A stretch of DNA of 64,000 bases, taken from Myxococcus stipitatus (lineage in GTDB: Bacteria > Myxococcota > Myxococcia > Myxococcales > Myxococcaceae). The DNA lies in assembly GCF_038561935.1 (NCBI RefSeq), contig NZ_CP102770.1, positions 744,001 to 808,000 of the forward strand, read 5' to 3'. The notes beneath the pieces are model-generated. The model ran no database searches. It worked only from the letters and a program-made list of their open reading frames with translations, and was not told where the DNA came from. Shown here in pieces: positions 43,092 through 52,066 of the stretch; position 1 is the first letter of the stretch; every line of letters begins with the position of its first letter. A program made the translations under genes and the position numbers.

Positions 43092-46055
43092 ATGAAAACA
43101 AGACAATATCTCCCGCTGGCGCTTCTCTGTCTGAGTGCCGCTGGCGTCACGAGTTGTAGCGACAAGCCATCGAAGCCGCCTCCCTCGATGTCCCTGCCCG
43201 CGGGGACGGTCATCACCGGAGGCGACACCCCCGAGGCGCTCGACGCCGTCGGCGCCAACTGGCAGCCCGCGTTCGACCCTGACTACAACACCCTCGTCCC
43301 TCGGCCCGGCGTCGAGGCCGCGACGCAGGCGCAGACGGACGACGTCATCGTGACGCCCACCGCGCTCATCTTCCCCAAGGCGACGCACGCGGAGGTCCTC
43401 GCGTGGAAGCCGGGGCGCATCGTCGTCGCGGGGCCGGGCGCGGGTGCGGGCAAGAACCCCCTGGGCTTCGCCCGCCGCGTCGTGAGCATCGCCGAGCAGG
43501 GCGAGGACATCGTCGTCACGACGGAGAGCCCCGTCCTGCAGGAGCTCTTCGAGGGCGAAGTCCAGATGACGTTCGACCCCGACAAGGCCCAGCCCGTCGA
43601 CCTGGCCAAGCTGGACCTGGAGTGGGCCGCCGCGAACCTGTACGCGGACACCGACTTCGCGAGCGAGCTCCCCGAGCTGTTGAAGGACAGCTATCCGCTC
43701 GAGGGAGGCGATATCGGCGAGGACGGCAACCCGCTGCCTCCGGCGGCGCCCGGCGACCCGGCGTTCGGGTGGCTGGTGAAGGCCGCCAAGAAGGTGTGGC
43801 AGACCGTCACGGCGAAGAGCTTCGAGAAGAGCATCCCGCTCTCGAAGGAGATCAAACAGTCCGTCTCCGCCGAGCTCTTCTCCCGCGACTACTCGAAGAC
43901 CTTCAACCCGTCCGGCAAGCTGCCGATGGAGCTCAACCTCAAGGGCGAGGGCACCGTCTCCGGCTCGCTGGCCTTCAACCCGAAGCTCCAGGTGGGGTTC
44001 CGGGTCCCGGGCCTGGGCTCCATCGGCGGAGAGAACCCGCTCGCGCTCTGGTTCAATGCGGACAGCTATCTGCGCGCGACCGAGCGGATGGACGTCAACC
44101 TCGATGCCTCCCTGGCCTCGGCGGGAGGCAAGTCGGGGGTGGACCTGGAGGAGATGTTCAAGAAGGCCCCCACGACGCGGGAGGAGGTGGCGACCCACAC
44201 CAAGGACTTCTTCATGAACCACCCGGACCTGAAGCCCGGGACGGCGTGGAAGAAGACCCTCTTCATCTCCAAGCCATACACGCAGACGGTCGCCGCGGGC
44301 CCGGTGCCCGTGGTCTTCACCGAGACGTTCCAGCTGGACCTCGAGTGTGGCTTCGAGGCGAAGGCCGCCATCGAGGCGTACCTCGTGCTGGAGCAGTCGC
44401 TGACGTTCAAGTACACGGCGCGCTACGAGAAGGGGAAGCTCACGCACACGGGCCCCTCGGTGGGGACCGCGAAGAAGTTCGAGGTCCAGGTGACGGGCGG
44501 CGGCGCGCTCGTCGCGACGTGTGGACTGATTCCGCGCATCAACGCGTTCATCTACGACACCGTGGGCCTGAACGCGGGCGTGCGAGCCTCCGTCATCGGC
44601 CGCGCGTCGTATGCGACGTCCTGCGACGAGAGCGCGACGACCTGGCAGCCGAAGGGCGAGGTGAAGCTGGGCCTCGCGCTGGGCCTGGGCCTCAAGGTCG
44701 GAGCGCGCGGGCAGCTCCCGGGCTCGAGCTTCCTCGGGACCTCTGGCACCAAGCTGGGCGCGACGTGGTATCCGCCGGAGCTCTACAGCAAGGAGTTCCC
44801 GCTGTACGAGAACACGTGGGACGTGTCACCGGGGCTCGGCTACTGCACGCCCAAGTGCAAGAACTTCGCGAAGGACGGGCTCGAGACCGACGAGGACTGC
44901 GGCGGCGGTCAGTGTGGCGGCTGCGCCGAGGGCAAGACGTGCGCGAAGAACAGCGATTGCGCGGTCGGCTTCTGCGCGGACGGGACGTGCTCGAACACGG
45001 ACCACTGCAAGAACGGAATCATCGACGGGGATGAGACGGCCACGGACTGCGGCGGAGCGCTCTGCGGCAAGTGCTCCGTGGGCCGCGCCTGCTACCAGCA
45101 TGGCGACTGCAAGAGCAACGCTTGCAAGCTGCAGCCCCAGAGCGGCTCCGCGATGGGGTTCTGCGTGGCGGACCCCTGCCAGGACAACGCCAAGGACAAT
45201 GGGGAGTGCGCGGCCGACTGCGGTGGCACCTGCGGTGCCTGCGGCCTGGGCACCTACTGCGGTATCGATGCGCAATGCGCGAGCGGGGCCAGCAATGGCT
45301 ATCAATGCGTCGACGCGACGTGCAAGGACCTGAAGCTCAGCGCCGGTGAGTCGGACATCGACTGCGGGGCTGCCTGCTTCACCGGCTGCGCGCAGGGGCA
45401 GAAGTGCTTTGGCGACGCCGACTGTGGAGATGGAAGCTGTGTCGCGGGCATCTGCAAGAACCAGTGGTTCTCGACGTGCGCCGAGCGCCGCGCCGCCGAC
45501 CCGGCCCTGGCCGATGGCCACTCCAGGCTCTACGTCGGAGGCGACCCGAAGAAGGGCTGGACGGCCTACTGCGCGGACATGGCGGGCACGCCGAAGGAGT
45601 ACCTCACGCTCCAGAACACGACGAACGGCAACTACTCGCAATACACCGCGGGCGGGGCATCTCCTGGGACGAACGTGCGGACGCGCTTCTTGAAGGTCCG
45701 GCTCAATCCCGCGACGCTCCAGGTCAGTCCCGGTGATTTGACGTTCGCCGCGTCGAGCGGAAGCCTGGTCCACAGTCAGTCGACGCTGACGTCGCTTCCC
45801 TACGGTGCCGCGATGGACTGCGTGGCGTCGATGAGCAGGAGCGGCGTCGGAGACATCGACCTCTCCGGCTTGCCGTTCGCGGTGGCGCCCAATCAGTTCG
45901 CCGTCGGTGGCTTCGAGGCGAGCGGGACGACCGCCTACAGCGCCGATGGGCGCCGGGTGCACCTCATGGGCGGCGGCTACTGCGGCTGGAACACGGTGGT
46001 CGGTGGCAATCCCATCGTCAACATCAAGCCCATCCAGCTCGTCTACTCGCCCTGA
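43092..46055 (+). CDS. Large lipoprotein with Cys-rich repeats and C-terminal GON domain
   Basis: 987 aa from ATG 43092; lipobox GVTSC. Residues ~25-580 are an all-beta region of unknown family. Residues ~585-790 hold at least four Cys repeats of the form C-x-NG-x2-DGxETxxDCGG-x-CGxC. Residues ~790-987 match the GON domain of animal ADAMTS9/GON-1: SRLYVGGDPKKGWTAYCADM, GTPKEYLTL, NGNYSQY, TRFLKVRLNPATLQVSPGDL, TFAAS, and GGYCGW at the end. Cell-surface protein, probably binding matrix or prey material; no protease domain present. Confidence 0.82.
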   Translation: MKTRQYLPLALLCLSAAGVTSCSDKPSKPPPSMSLPAGTVITGGDTPEALDAVGANWQPAFDPDYNTLVPRPGVEAATQAQTDDVIVTPTALIFPKATHAEVLAWKPGRIVVAGPGAGAGKNPLGFARRVVSIAEQGEDIVVTTESPVLQELFEGEVQMTFDPDKAQPVDLAKLDLEWAAANLYADTDFASELPELLKDSYPLEGGDIGEDGNPLPPAAPGDPAFGWLVKAAKKVWQTVTAKSFEKSIPLSKEIKQSVSAELFSRDYSKTFNPSGKLPMELNLKGEGTVSGSLAFNPKLQVGFRVPGLGSIGGENPLALWFNADSYLRATERMDVNLDASLASAGGKSGVDLEEMFKKAPTTREEVATHTKDFFMNHPDLKPGTAWKKTLFISKPYTQTVAAGPVPVVFTETFQLDLECGFEAKAAIEAYLVLEQSLTFKYTARYEKGKLTHTGPSVGTAKKFEVQVTGGGALVATCGLIPRINAFIYDTVGLNAGVRASVIGRASYATSCDESATTWQPKGEVKLGLALGLGLKVGARGQLPGSSFLGTSGTKLGATWYPPELYSKEFPLYENTWDVSPGLGYCTPKCKNFAKDGLETDEDCGGGQCGGCAEGKTCAKNSDCAVGFCADGTCSNTDHCKNGIIDGDETATDCGGALCGKCSVGRACYQHGDCKSNACKLQPQSGSAMGFCVADPCQDNAKDNGECAADCGGTCGACGLGTYCGIDAQCASGASNGYQCVDATCKDLKLSAGESDIDCGAACFTGCAQGQKCFGDADCGDGSCVAGICKNQWFSTCAERRAADPALADGHSRLYVGGDPKKGWTAYCADMAGTPKEYLTLQNTTNGNYSQYTAGGASPGTNVRTRFLKVRLNPATLQVSPGDLTFAASSGSLVHSQSTLTSLPYGAAMDCVASMSRSGVGDIDLSGLPFAVAPNQFAVGGFEASGTTAYSADGRRVHLMGGGYCGWNTVVGGNPIVNIKPIQLVYSP

Positions 46056-47368
46056 CGGGAGCGAGCGGTGGCCGCCCGCTTTCGACGGCGCCATCGCAGG
46101 GCGGCGAGCGCGAAGGTGCTCGCCGCCAGCAGTCCCACGCCGACCGCGAGCAGGCTCGGGGCGGGCGGCGGTGGTGACTCCACCATGCGGAGGGAGAGGT
46201 CATCCACCCAGGTGGCCGCCTCCCCGTGATGGAGGAGCTGGACGTAGTAGGGGCCTCGCGGAAGCACCAGCGAGGCCTCGAGCCTCCCGCCCACCTGGGT
46301 GAACCGCGCGCGGGGGCCGAGCGCCGTGGCTTCATCCACGGGTGCTCCCGGCCGGAGGACCACCTCCAGGTCCTGCTCGGCGCGGGGCCCCGCTCGCAGC
46401 GCGAGGAGGGCCTTCCCCGCGGTGGGTGAGTCGCCTCGGAACTGGAGGACGGAGCGCGGCACGGACGCCTCCGGTACCTCCCGTCGCCCCGGCACCAGGA
46501 ACGCATCCGACGCGGCGCGGGTCATCGCTCCCACGTGGAGGTCGAGCACGCGCTCCTCCATCAAGAGCCCATGCTGCTCCGCGGTCCGGAGCCATGTCGC
46601 GGCGAGTGCTGGGTCGAGCTTGTCGAGCTCGGCCGCGAGCCCTCGGGCCCACGGCGCGAGGGCCGTTGGAGGCGCGGCGGTCTGGACGAGGTAGCGCGTG
46701 AGGCCTTGGACGAAGAGGGCCTTGTCGTGCGAGTGCACCTCCCACAGCGCGCTCGAGAGGGCGAGCGAATCCGCATGGGCGAAGCCGGTGCGGCTCTCCG
46801 GAAACGTGACCTTCACCCGGAGGGAGCGGGCGGGCTCCGCGGGGAGCGCGGAGTGCTCGCCCCAGAGCGGGTCTCCGCTCTTCAGCGCGGCATGGAAGTC
46901 CGCGAGTCCTTCCTTGATGAGCGCCGGGTCGTTGGAGGTGCCCGCGGCGTCGAGCAACCAGCGGCGCTCCCCGAGCCGGGGACGCAGCCAGACATGGGAG
47001 AGCTCGTGCGTGACGACGTCCGCATCGGTGCAGAGCTGTCGGGCGCGCACGCCGAACAGGATGGCCCCGTGTCCCTGGCAGAGTGAGGAATCGCGGAGCA
47101 CGCCGTCGCACCCGCCCAGCTCATCCGCGGAGGTGATGCTGCGCGCGTCCGTCTCGGCGAGGTTCGCGATGAGGAGGAGGCTGGGAGGGGCGCTGCCGTC
47201 GCCCAGGCCGAGGTCCGCGAAGAACGAGGCCGCGTCGCGCGCATGGGCCTCCAGCTCGCGAAGCGGCTCGACGGCGGAAGAAGGCAGCGCGGGGTCCGTG
47301 CTCTTGACCACCGCGGTGCAAGGCGCCTGGCCCTCGCGGACGCACCATCGAAGGTCGAACTGGGTCAC
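46043..47368 (-). CDS. Membrane-anchored HELSH metallopeptidase-like protein
   Basis: 441 aa from GTG 47368. HELSHVWLRPR (His121, His125) followed by LIKEGLADFHAAL (Glu153) is a gluzincin-like HExxH...E pattern. Toward the C-terminus are a beta-sandwich (~300-385), a Pro linker, one transmembrane helix (SLLAVGVGLLAASTFALAALRW) and a basic tail RRRKR. No N-terminal signal peptide is visible, and an in-frame TAA about 50 bases upstream limits extension. It is convergent with, and overlaps by 13 bases, the GON lipoprotein gene. Confidence 0.75.
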   Translation of the reverse strand: MTQFDLRWCVREGQAPCTAVVKSTDPALPSSAVEPLRELEAHARDAASFFADLGLGDGSAPPSLLLIANLAETDARSITSADELGGCDGVLRDSSLCQGHGAILFGVRARQLCTDADVVTHELSHVWLRPRLGERRWLLDAAGTSNDPALIKEGLADFHAALKSGDPLWGEHSALPAEPARSLRVKVTFPESRTGFAHADSLALSSALWEVHSHDKALFVQGLTRYLVQTAAPPTALAPWARGLAAELDKLDPALAATWLRTAEQHGLLMEERVLDLHVGAMTRAASDAFLVPGRREVPEASVPRSVLQFRGDSPTAGKALLALRAGPRAEQDLEVVLRPGAPVDEATALGPRARFTQVGGRLEASLVLPRGPYYVQLLHHGEAATWVDDLSLRMVESPPPPAPSLLAVGVGLLAASTFALAALRWRRRKRAATARSRQGE

Positions 47369-47636
47369 GAGCGGTGTCTGTCCTGCGGCCGGGGGTCGGA
47401 CAGCTTCGTCTTATACGCCGCTGCTCCCCCTGCTCCAAGCGGGGCAGGGGCTCGCGACGAGACGTCCACGAGACAACGTCCGCGAGACAGACGGGGCTCC
47501 CGACGGCGCGGAGTGGACATCCGTCCATGCCCGCGGGGACGTGGGGCGGTGGGCAATCGTCACGCGGGGGAGTGGCGGGAGGCGAGGAGGCGTCGCACCA
47601 TGTCCGGAGGTCCACGGTGCGAGGAGGCCGTCCGGG

Positions 47637-48122
47637 ATGGTGGTCATCGTCATGGGAGTGTCGGGCGCCGGGAAGACGACCGTGGGGCGGGCCCTGGCCC
47701 GGAGCCTCGGCTGGCGCTTCCTGGACGCGGACGACCTGCACCCGCACGCCAACGTGGAGAAGATGGCGGCGGGCAGCCCCCTCACCGACGAGGACCGCTG
47801 GCCCTGGCTCGCCGCCGTGCGCGCCGAGCTGGAGACGGCGGTGGGGAAGGGCGAGGACGTGGTGCTGGCCTCGTCCGCGCTCAAGCGGTCCTACCGCGCG
47901 GCCCTGGAGGTGGAGCCCGAGCAGACGCGCTGGGTGTATCTCCATGCGCCTCGGGAGGTGCTCGCGCGGCGACTCTCCCTCCGGCAAGGCCACTTCATGC
48001 CGCCGTCCCTGCTGGAGAGCCAGCTCGCCACGCTGGAGGTGCCGGACGAGGCCCTGTCCGTGGACGTCACCCCGCCCCCGGACGTGGTGGTGGAGAACAT
48101 CCGTGAGGGATTGGGCCTCTGA
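47637..48122 (+). CDS. gntK: Gluconokinase
   Basis: 161 aa; GAGGAGG at 47621-47627 precedes ATG 47637. MVVIVMGVSGAGKTTVGRALARSLGWRFLDADDLHPHANVEKMAAGSPLTDEDRWPWL is diagnostic of GntK: P-loop GVSGAGKTT, then DADDLH-x-x-xNxxKMxxGxPLxDxDRxPWL. ASSALKRSYR and HFMPPSLLESQLATLE are also conserved. Phosphorylates gluconate to 6-phosphogluconate for the pentose phosphate or Entner-Doudoroff route. The ~270 bases upstream hold no gene; a longer open frame through this gene lacks protein character. Confidence 0.95.
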   Translation: MVVIVMGVSGAGKTTVGRALARSLGWRFLDADDLHPHANVEKMAAGSPLTDEDRWPWLAAVRAELETAVGKGEDVVLASSALKRSYRAALEVEPEQTRWVYLHAPREVLARRLSLRQGHFMPPSLLESQLATLEVPDEALSVDVTPPPDVVVENIREGLGL

Positions 48123-48140
48123 CGCGACCGCCGGGAAGAG

Positions 48141-48156
48141 AGGGAGCGGACTCCCT
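48141..48156. terminator. Short hairpin between convergent genes
   Basis: AGGGAG (48141-48146) pairs with CTCCCT (48151-48156), a 6-bp stem with a 4-base loop between the stops at 48122 and 48178. Weak; no T-run. Confidence 0.3.
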
Positions 48157-48177
48157 CCCTCCCCGTGACTTCACCGA

Positions 48178-49668
48178 CTACGGGCTGAACGTGCCAGTGA
48201 GCACGCTGGCGCGGGCGCGCGGCAGCGAGCGCTTGAACGGGCTCTGCGCCAGGTCCGAGCCGGGTTGGTACCAGCTCTGGATTTCAGCGAAGTACGTCTG
48301 GCCCGCCTGGAGCACGTTCGGGGGCAGGTACACGCTCTGGAGGTCCGTGTGCAGCATCGCCACGCGGGTCGCGGTGGTGGCGCCGTTGGACGTGCCCAGC
48401 CGGAAGATGTTCACCACGTAGTTCGTGGCGGTTCCGACCAGCGGCTTCGACCAGCGCAGCGAGGCATCCAACCCAACGCCCGTGAGGTTCTGGAACGCGC
48501 CCCGCGTGTTCACCATGGGCGCCTGCACGGGCCCGATGAGGGGTTCCACGGGCGCCGCGGTGAAGGCGCTCGCGTCCTGGTCGATGCGGATGTCCACGCT
48601 CATGAGGTAGGGCGTGGCGGTGCCCAGCGCGTAGCTCTTCGTGAAGCTCGCGACGGCACTCGCCACCTTCGGCCACGTCGCCGGGAGCGGGTTGTTGTAG
48701 GTCATGGTCCCCGTGATGAGGTCGGTCTGTTGCGCATCGGGGTTGAGCCTCAGGAGAAAGGGAGGCCCGCTGATGGACGCGACCGCCGTGCTCAGGGACG
48801 CGGGCCGGGCGGACATCAGAATCTCGTTGTACTCGCTGACCGCGCTCGGGTTCACCTGGGTACGAAGGGCCTCGAAGGCGGAGCGTCTCCAGTCCACCGC
48901 GAAGGTGCCCGTCGCCGCGGGCTGGGTGAAGGTTCCGTTGATGGTGGTGGACTGGCCCGGCACCAGCGTCACGTTCGCGTTGAGCACCTTGTGCATCGCG
49001 CGGTAGGGCACGCCATTCACGGTCGTCTGGGACCGCAGTTGTGCCAGGGAGAAGACATCGCCGAGGCTGCTGTTGAGCAGCTTCGGGTTGGTCATGTCCG
49101 CGTAGCTGAAGCTCATCGCGGAGACCGACGTGGCGCCGGTGAGGGGGCGCCCCGTGGCGGCGCTGCCCATGAAGCCGAACGCGCCCGCGTTCAACGAATA
49201 CATGTCCAGGTAGTCCTCCGGCTGCCAGGGGGACAGGCCGGTGGCGGACACCGTCACGGGCGTGTGCTGAGAGACGTAGGCGGCATTGCGGCCCCACTCC
49301 GTGGAGCCCAGGTCGAACGTGCGGTCGGTGCTCACCAGGTAGCGCGAGCCCAGCTTCAGGTAGATGCGGCCGGACGGGACGTTCGGCACGGAGATGGTGC
49401 CATCCGCGGCACCCGTGCCCGGATAGGCCGTGAACGCTCCCGTCGTCGAATCCCGCGTGTAGGCCACCACGGAGGAGGAAGACTGGTCATAGGGCGTCGT
49501 GACATTGCCCGCCGCGGTGACGAAGGTGACGGGGCTCGTCCCGGTGACCTGGGTGACCAGGCCTTGGGTGTCCTGGGTGGTCGCGTCCGCCTCGACATCG
49601 TCGAGACCCGCGCAGCCGACCCCGGTCATTCCGGCCATGAGCCCGATGGAAATCAATGACTTCTTCAT
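48178..49668 (-). CDS. Lipoprotein of unknown function
   Basis: 496 aa from ATG 49668, where the peptide MKKSLISIGLMAGMTGVGCAG has lipobox GVGC. No strong ribosome site is visible (AAAGGG is ~15 bases off). The protein is Thr/Ser/Val-rich with carboxypeptidase-regulatory-like or fibronectin-like beta segments (TISVPNVPSGRIYLKLGSRYLVSTDRTFDLGS; LRWSKPLVGTATNYVVNIFRLG...YLPPNVLQAGQTYFAEIQSWY). Surface exposed; no enzymatic motif seen. Confidence 0.78.
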   Translation of the reverse strand: MKKSLISIGLMAGMTGVGCAGLDDVEADATTQDTQGLVTQVTGTSPVTFVTAAGNVTTPYDQSSSSVVAYTRDSTTGAFTAYPGTGAADGTISVPNVPSGRIYLKLGSRYLVSTDRTFDLGSTEWGRNAAYVSQHTPVTVSATGLSPWQPEDYLDMYSLNAGAFGFMGSAATGRPLTGATSVSAMSFSYADMTNPKLLNSSLGDVFSLAQLRSQTTVNGVPYRAMHKVLNANVTLVPGQSTTINGTFTQPAATGTFAVDWRRSAFEALRTQVNPSAVSEYNEILMSARPASLSTAVASISGPPFLLRLNPDAQQTDLITGTMTYNNPLPATWPKVASAVASFTKSYALGTATPYLMSVDIRIDQDASAFTAAPVEPLIGPVQAPMVNTRGAFQNLTGVGLDASLRWSKPLVGTATNYVVNIFRLGTSNGATTATRVAMLHTDLQSVYLPPNVLQAGQTYFAEIQSWYQPGSDLAQSPFKRSLPRARASVLTGTFSP

Positions 49669-49873
49669 GATGAAGAAAACCCTTTCGGCGACGCCGAGGA
49701 TGGCGCCGCTCAGGGGTCTTAATATCGATGCGGTCTGACATTTCCGGAGGCGCTCCGGTGCCCGCTCCGCTTCCATGAAGTGAAAAACAGACACGTGTAT
49801 CGACGGATGAAACCGGAGCGCGGCGGGCCGCCACTCCCACGCAGGAGAGTGGCGGCGCGCGTCGCCCGGCGAC

Positions 49874-51742
49874 TCAGCGCTGGACGGCGGGCTTCAGGCT
49901 GTTGAGGAAGTCCTGGTGCCACGCCTTGGGGAGCGTCTGCGTGACGGAGGTCTGCTCGCGCGCGGGCCGCGTCAGGGCGTCCTGCATGCTCAGGTCGCCG
50001 ACGAGGAACCCGCCCGCGAACAGCGTGCGGCCGTTCTTGCTCACCGCCAGCAGCTCCTGGTCCGTGCCCAGCCGCAGGTTGTAGACCCGCGCGTTCTCGC
50101 TCGAGACGGGGGTGATGGACGTCAGCGTCGAGACACCCTTGTCGGTGCGGACCTGGTCCTTCACCTTCAGGCTCCTGGCGGTGACCACCTCGCCGGTGGC
50201 CATCACCACGGGGTGCATCTCCGTCAGCGTCGCGTCGTGGCCCTGGTTGTCGCGCAGGCGCAGGAGCGGCTTGACCTCATTGCCTTGCGCGATGTCCACG
50301 ACGGACAGCAGGGCGCCGTGGTCGTTGGCGCGGACCTTGTCGCCCTGCTTGACCTGCTCCACCGGAAGGACCTTGCCATCCGCCAGCGTGACGCGCGTCC
50401 CCGCCGCCATGCAGCTGTTGTGGAAGAAGATGTTCGACGTCAGGCCGGAGGCGCCCGTCGGATACATCACCACGAACGGCTTCTCCGGCGCGGTGGGCGT
50501 GTTGCAGCGAATCTTGCCCACGATGGTGACCATGAAGCGGGTCATCTCATTGACGACCGTGGAGGCCGCGCAGCTGGAGGGGCTCTGTCCGGGGCCCGGC
50601 GTGTTGAACAGCCGGCTCATGCTCGTCAGGACGTTGAGGTTGCTCGTGTTCGCCCCCACGGGGATGCTGGGGATGAACTCCGCGTTGTTGAGGCAGGTGC
50701 GGCCCGTGTCGTTGAGAATCATCTGGATGCGAGCCTTCTCAATCTTGGACACGATGCACTGGAAGTTGTTGACCGCGCCCGCGCTCAGGACGCCGCGCAC
50801 CGGGACGTAGAGGTTCTCGTAGTTATACGGCGCGCCGAAGGTCCAGTAGTCCGCCGGGTTCAGGGTGCCCGGTTGATTGGCATAGCTCGCCGCCACGCCG
50901 GTGCTGGTGGCGGGAGAGACGAAGGGGCTCAGCACGCCGTTGCGGTAGCCCGCGACGGCATAGTCGCAGTCATTCCCGCCGCGGAGCTGACAGGCATAGA
51001 TTTCCGCGTGCGTCGGCGTGGCGAGAATCTTCCGAGGATGGGAGAAGGTCATCGTCGGCGGCGAGTTGATGACGGCGGAGCGCACCAGGACGTAGGTCGT
51101 CTGGTCGAGGTTGGGCCCCAGCGCCATCACCAGCGACTCCATGCGCAGGACGCGGCCCTTCCCGGTGGCGATGGTGGCGACGGCCTCGACGTCGTCGAAG
51201 GCCCGGCCGTCTCCATATTCCTCGCCCGAGTTGGAGGAGACGAGGACGGAGTTGGCGCCGTTCTCATCCTCGTCGTAGTTGAAGAGGTCGGCGTAGACGT
51301 AGTCCGCGCCGTCCTTGCAGGCCACCTCCACGACGGGGAAGAACGTGGTGTAGCCATTGGAGGGCAGGGGCGGGTTCTTGTACTTGAGGAAGTGATTGCA
51401 CCAGGCAGGCTCGTCCGCGGGCGTCGCGGCCTGGGCGGCGCGCGTCAGGGCCCGCTCGCGCATGAAGCCCAGGCGGTTGAACAGCTCCGGCGCGTTCTTC
51501 TCGTCCTTCCCGGCCGACGTCAGCCGGCCGACCAGGAATTGATAGTCGCCGTCGTCGGCGAGGTTCAGGTTGATGTGGAGGGCGTCGTTCCCCTCCGTCT
51601 CCTTGTCGAACCGCTCCACCAGTCGCTGGGCCCGGGGACGGTCCTCCGCGGGGGCATTGAGCGTGTTGCTCCAGCCCGCGCTCAGCAACACCACACCGGC
51701 GAGAGGCAATAGCCGGGCCTTCTGCTTCCAGAATGCACTCAT
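49874..51742 (-). CDS. Large secreted protein with C-terminal Hint domain (copy C)
   Basis: 622 aa from ATG 51742 (AGGAGG upstream); signal peptide LLPLAGVVLLSAGWS. Residues ~30-440 form a Cys-containing domain unrelated to copies A/B. The Hint domain starts at Cys444 (HNS/CMAAGTRVTLADG), with VEQVKQGDKVRAND, ATLTEMHPVVM (T-x-x-H, His510), EVVTARSLKVKDQVRT and VYNLRLGTDQELLAV. The end (LFAGGFLVGDL) lacks the His-Asn needed for splicing. Prediction: autocleavage before Cys444 releases or modifies the N-terminal ~49-kDa part outside the cytoplasm. About 130 residues at the end are Hint plus tail. Confidence 0.85.
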   Translation of the reverse strand: MSAFWKQKARLLPLAGVVLLSAGWSNTLNAPAEDRPRAQRLVERFDKETEGNDALHINLNLADDGDYQFLVGRLTSAGKDEKNAPELFNRLGFMRERALTRAAQAATPADEPAWCNHFLKYKNPPLPSNGYTTFFPVVEVACKDGADYVYADLFNYDEDENGANSVLVSSNSGEEYGDGRAFDDVEAVATIATGKGRVLRMESLVMALGPNLDQTTYVLVRSAVINSPPTMTFSHPRKILATPTHAEIYACQLRGGNDCDYAVAGYRNGVLSPFVSPATSTGVAASYANQPGTLNPADYWTFGAPYNYENLYVPVRGVLSAGAVNNFQCIVSKIEKARIQMILNDTGRTCLNNAEFIPSIPVGANTSNLNVLTSMSRLFNTPGPGQSPSSCAASTVVNEMTRFMVTIVGKIRCNTPTAPEKPFVVMYPTGASGLTSNIFFHNSCMAAGTRVTLADGKVLPVEQVKQGDKVRANDHGALLSVVDIAQGNEVKPLLRLRDNQGHDATLTEMHPVVMATGEVVTARSLKVKDQVRTDKGVSTLTSITPVSSENARVYNLRLGTDQELLAVSKNGRTLFAGGFLVGDLSMQDALTRPAREQTSVTQTLPKAWHQDFLNSLKPAVQR

Positions 51743-52066
51743 CTTGACTCCTCCTGGGTTGACGACGACATCGGCAGGACAGACATCGCGCGCGGGTCAC
51801 GGATACACGTGTGGCCATGCGAGCGATTGTCTTGCCTGGAAATGCACAGCGGCCGGGAGGCACCCGCCTCCCGTGAGGCGCGCGCTGAGGGTCGGCGAGA
51901 TGTTGTGGAACCCCCCTCTTCGTCCTCGATAGACTTCAGTTTGTCTGTTCTGTCGCGCCATTTCGGGAGTGCGCGATTTTCACGGATGGTGAATCCCTGG
52001 CATGGTGGCTGGCAATAGTGCTTTCCCGCATGGCTGTGGTGGATGTCTTTCTTTGCGAGGTCGCTT
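51743..52066. other. Divergent intergenic region
   Basis: No gene recognised between the Hint C and propeller lipoprotein starts. CGGGAGG (51854-51860) and CCTCCCG (51867-51873) form a small hairpin. The part from about 51900 to 52066 is AT-richer than average and should contain the rightward promoter. I cannot point to a convincing -10/-35 pair. Confidence 0.4.

Noticed and set aside
46043..46180. MYXO-CTERM sorting tail on the HELSH protein
   Set aside because: There is a transmembrane helix and Arg-rich end, but the Cys-containing GC-type motif before the helix is missing.
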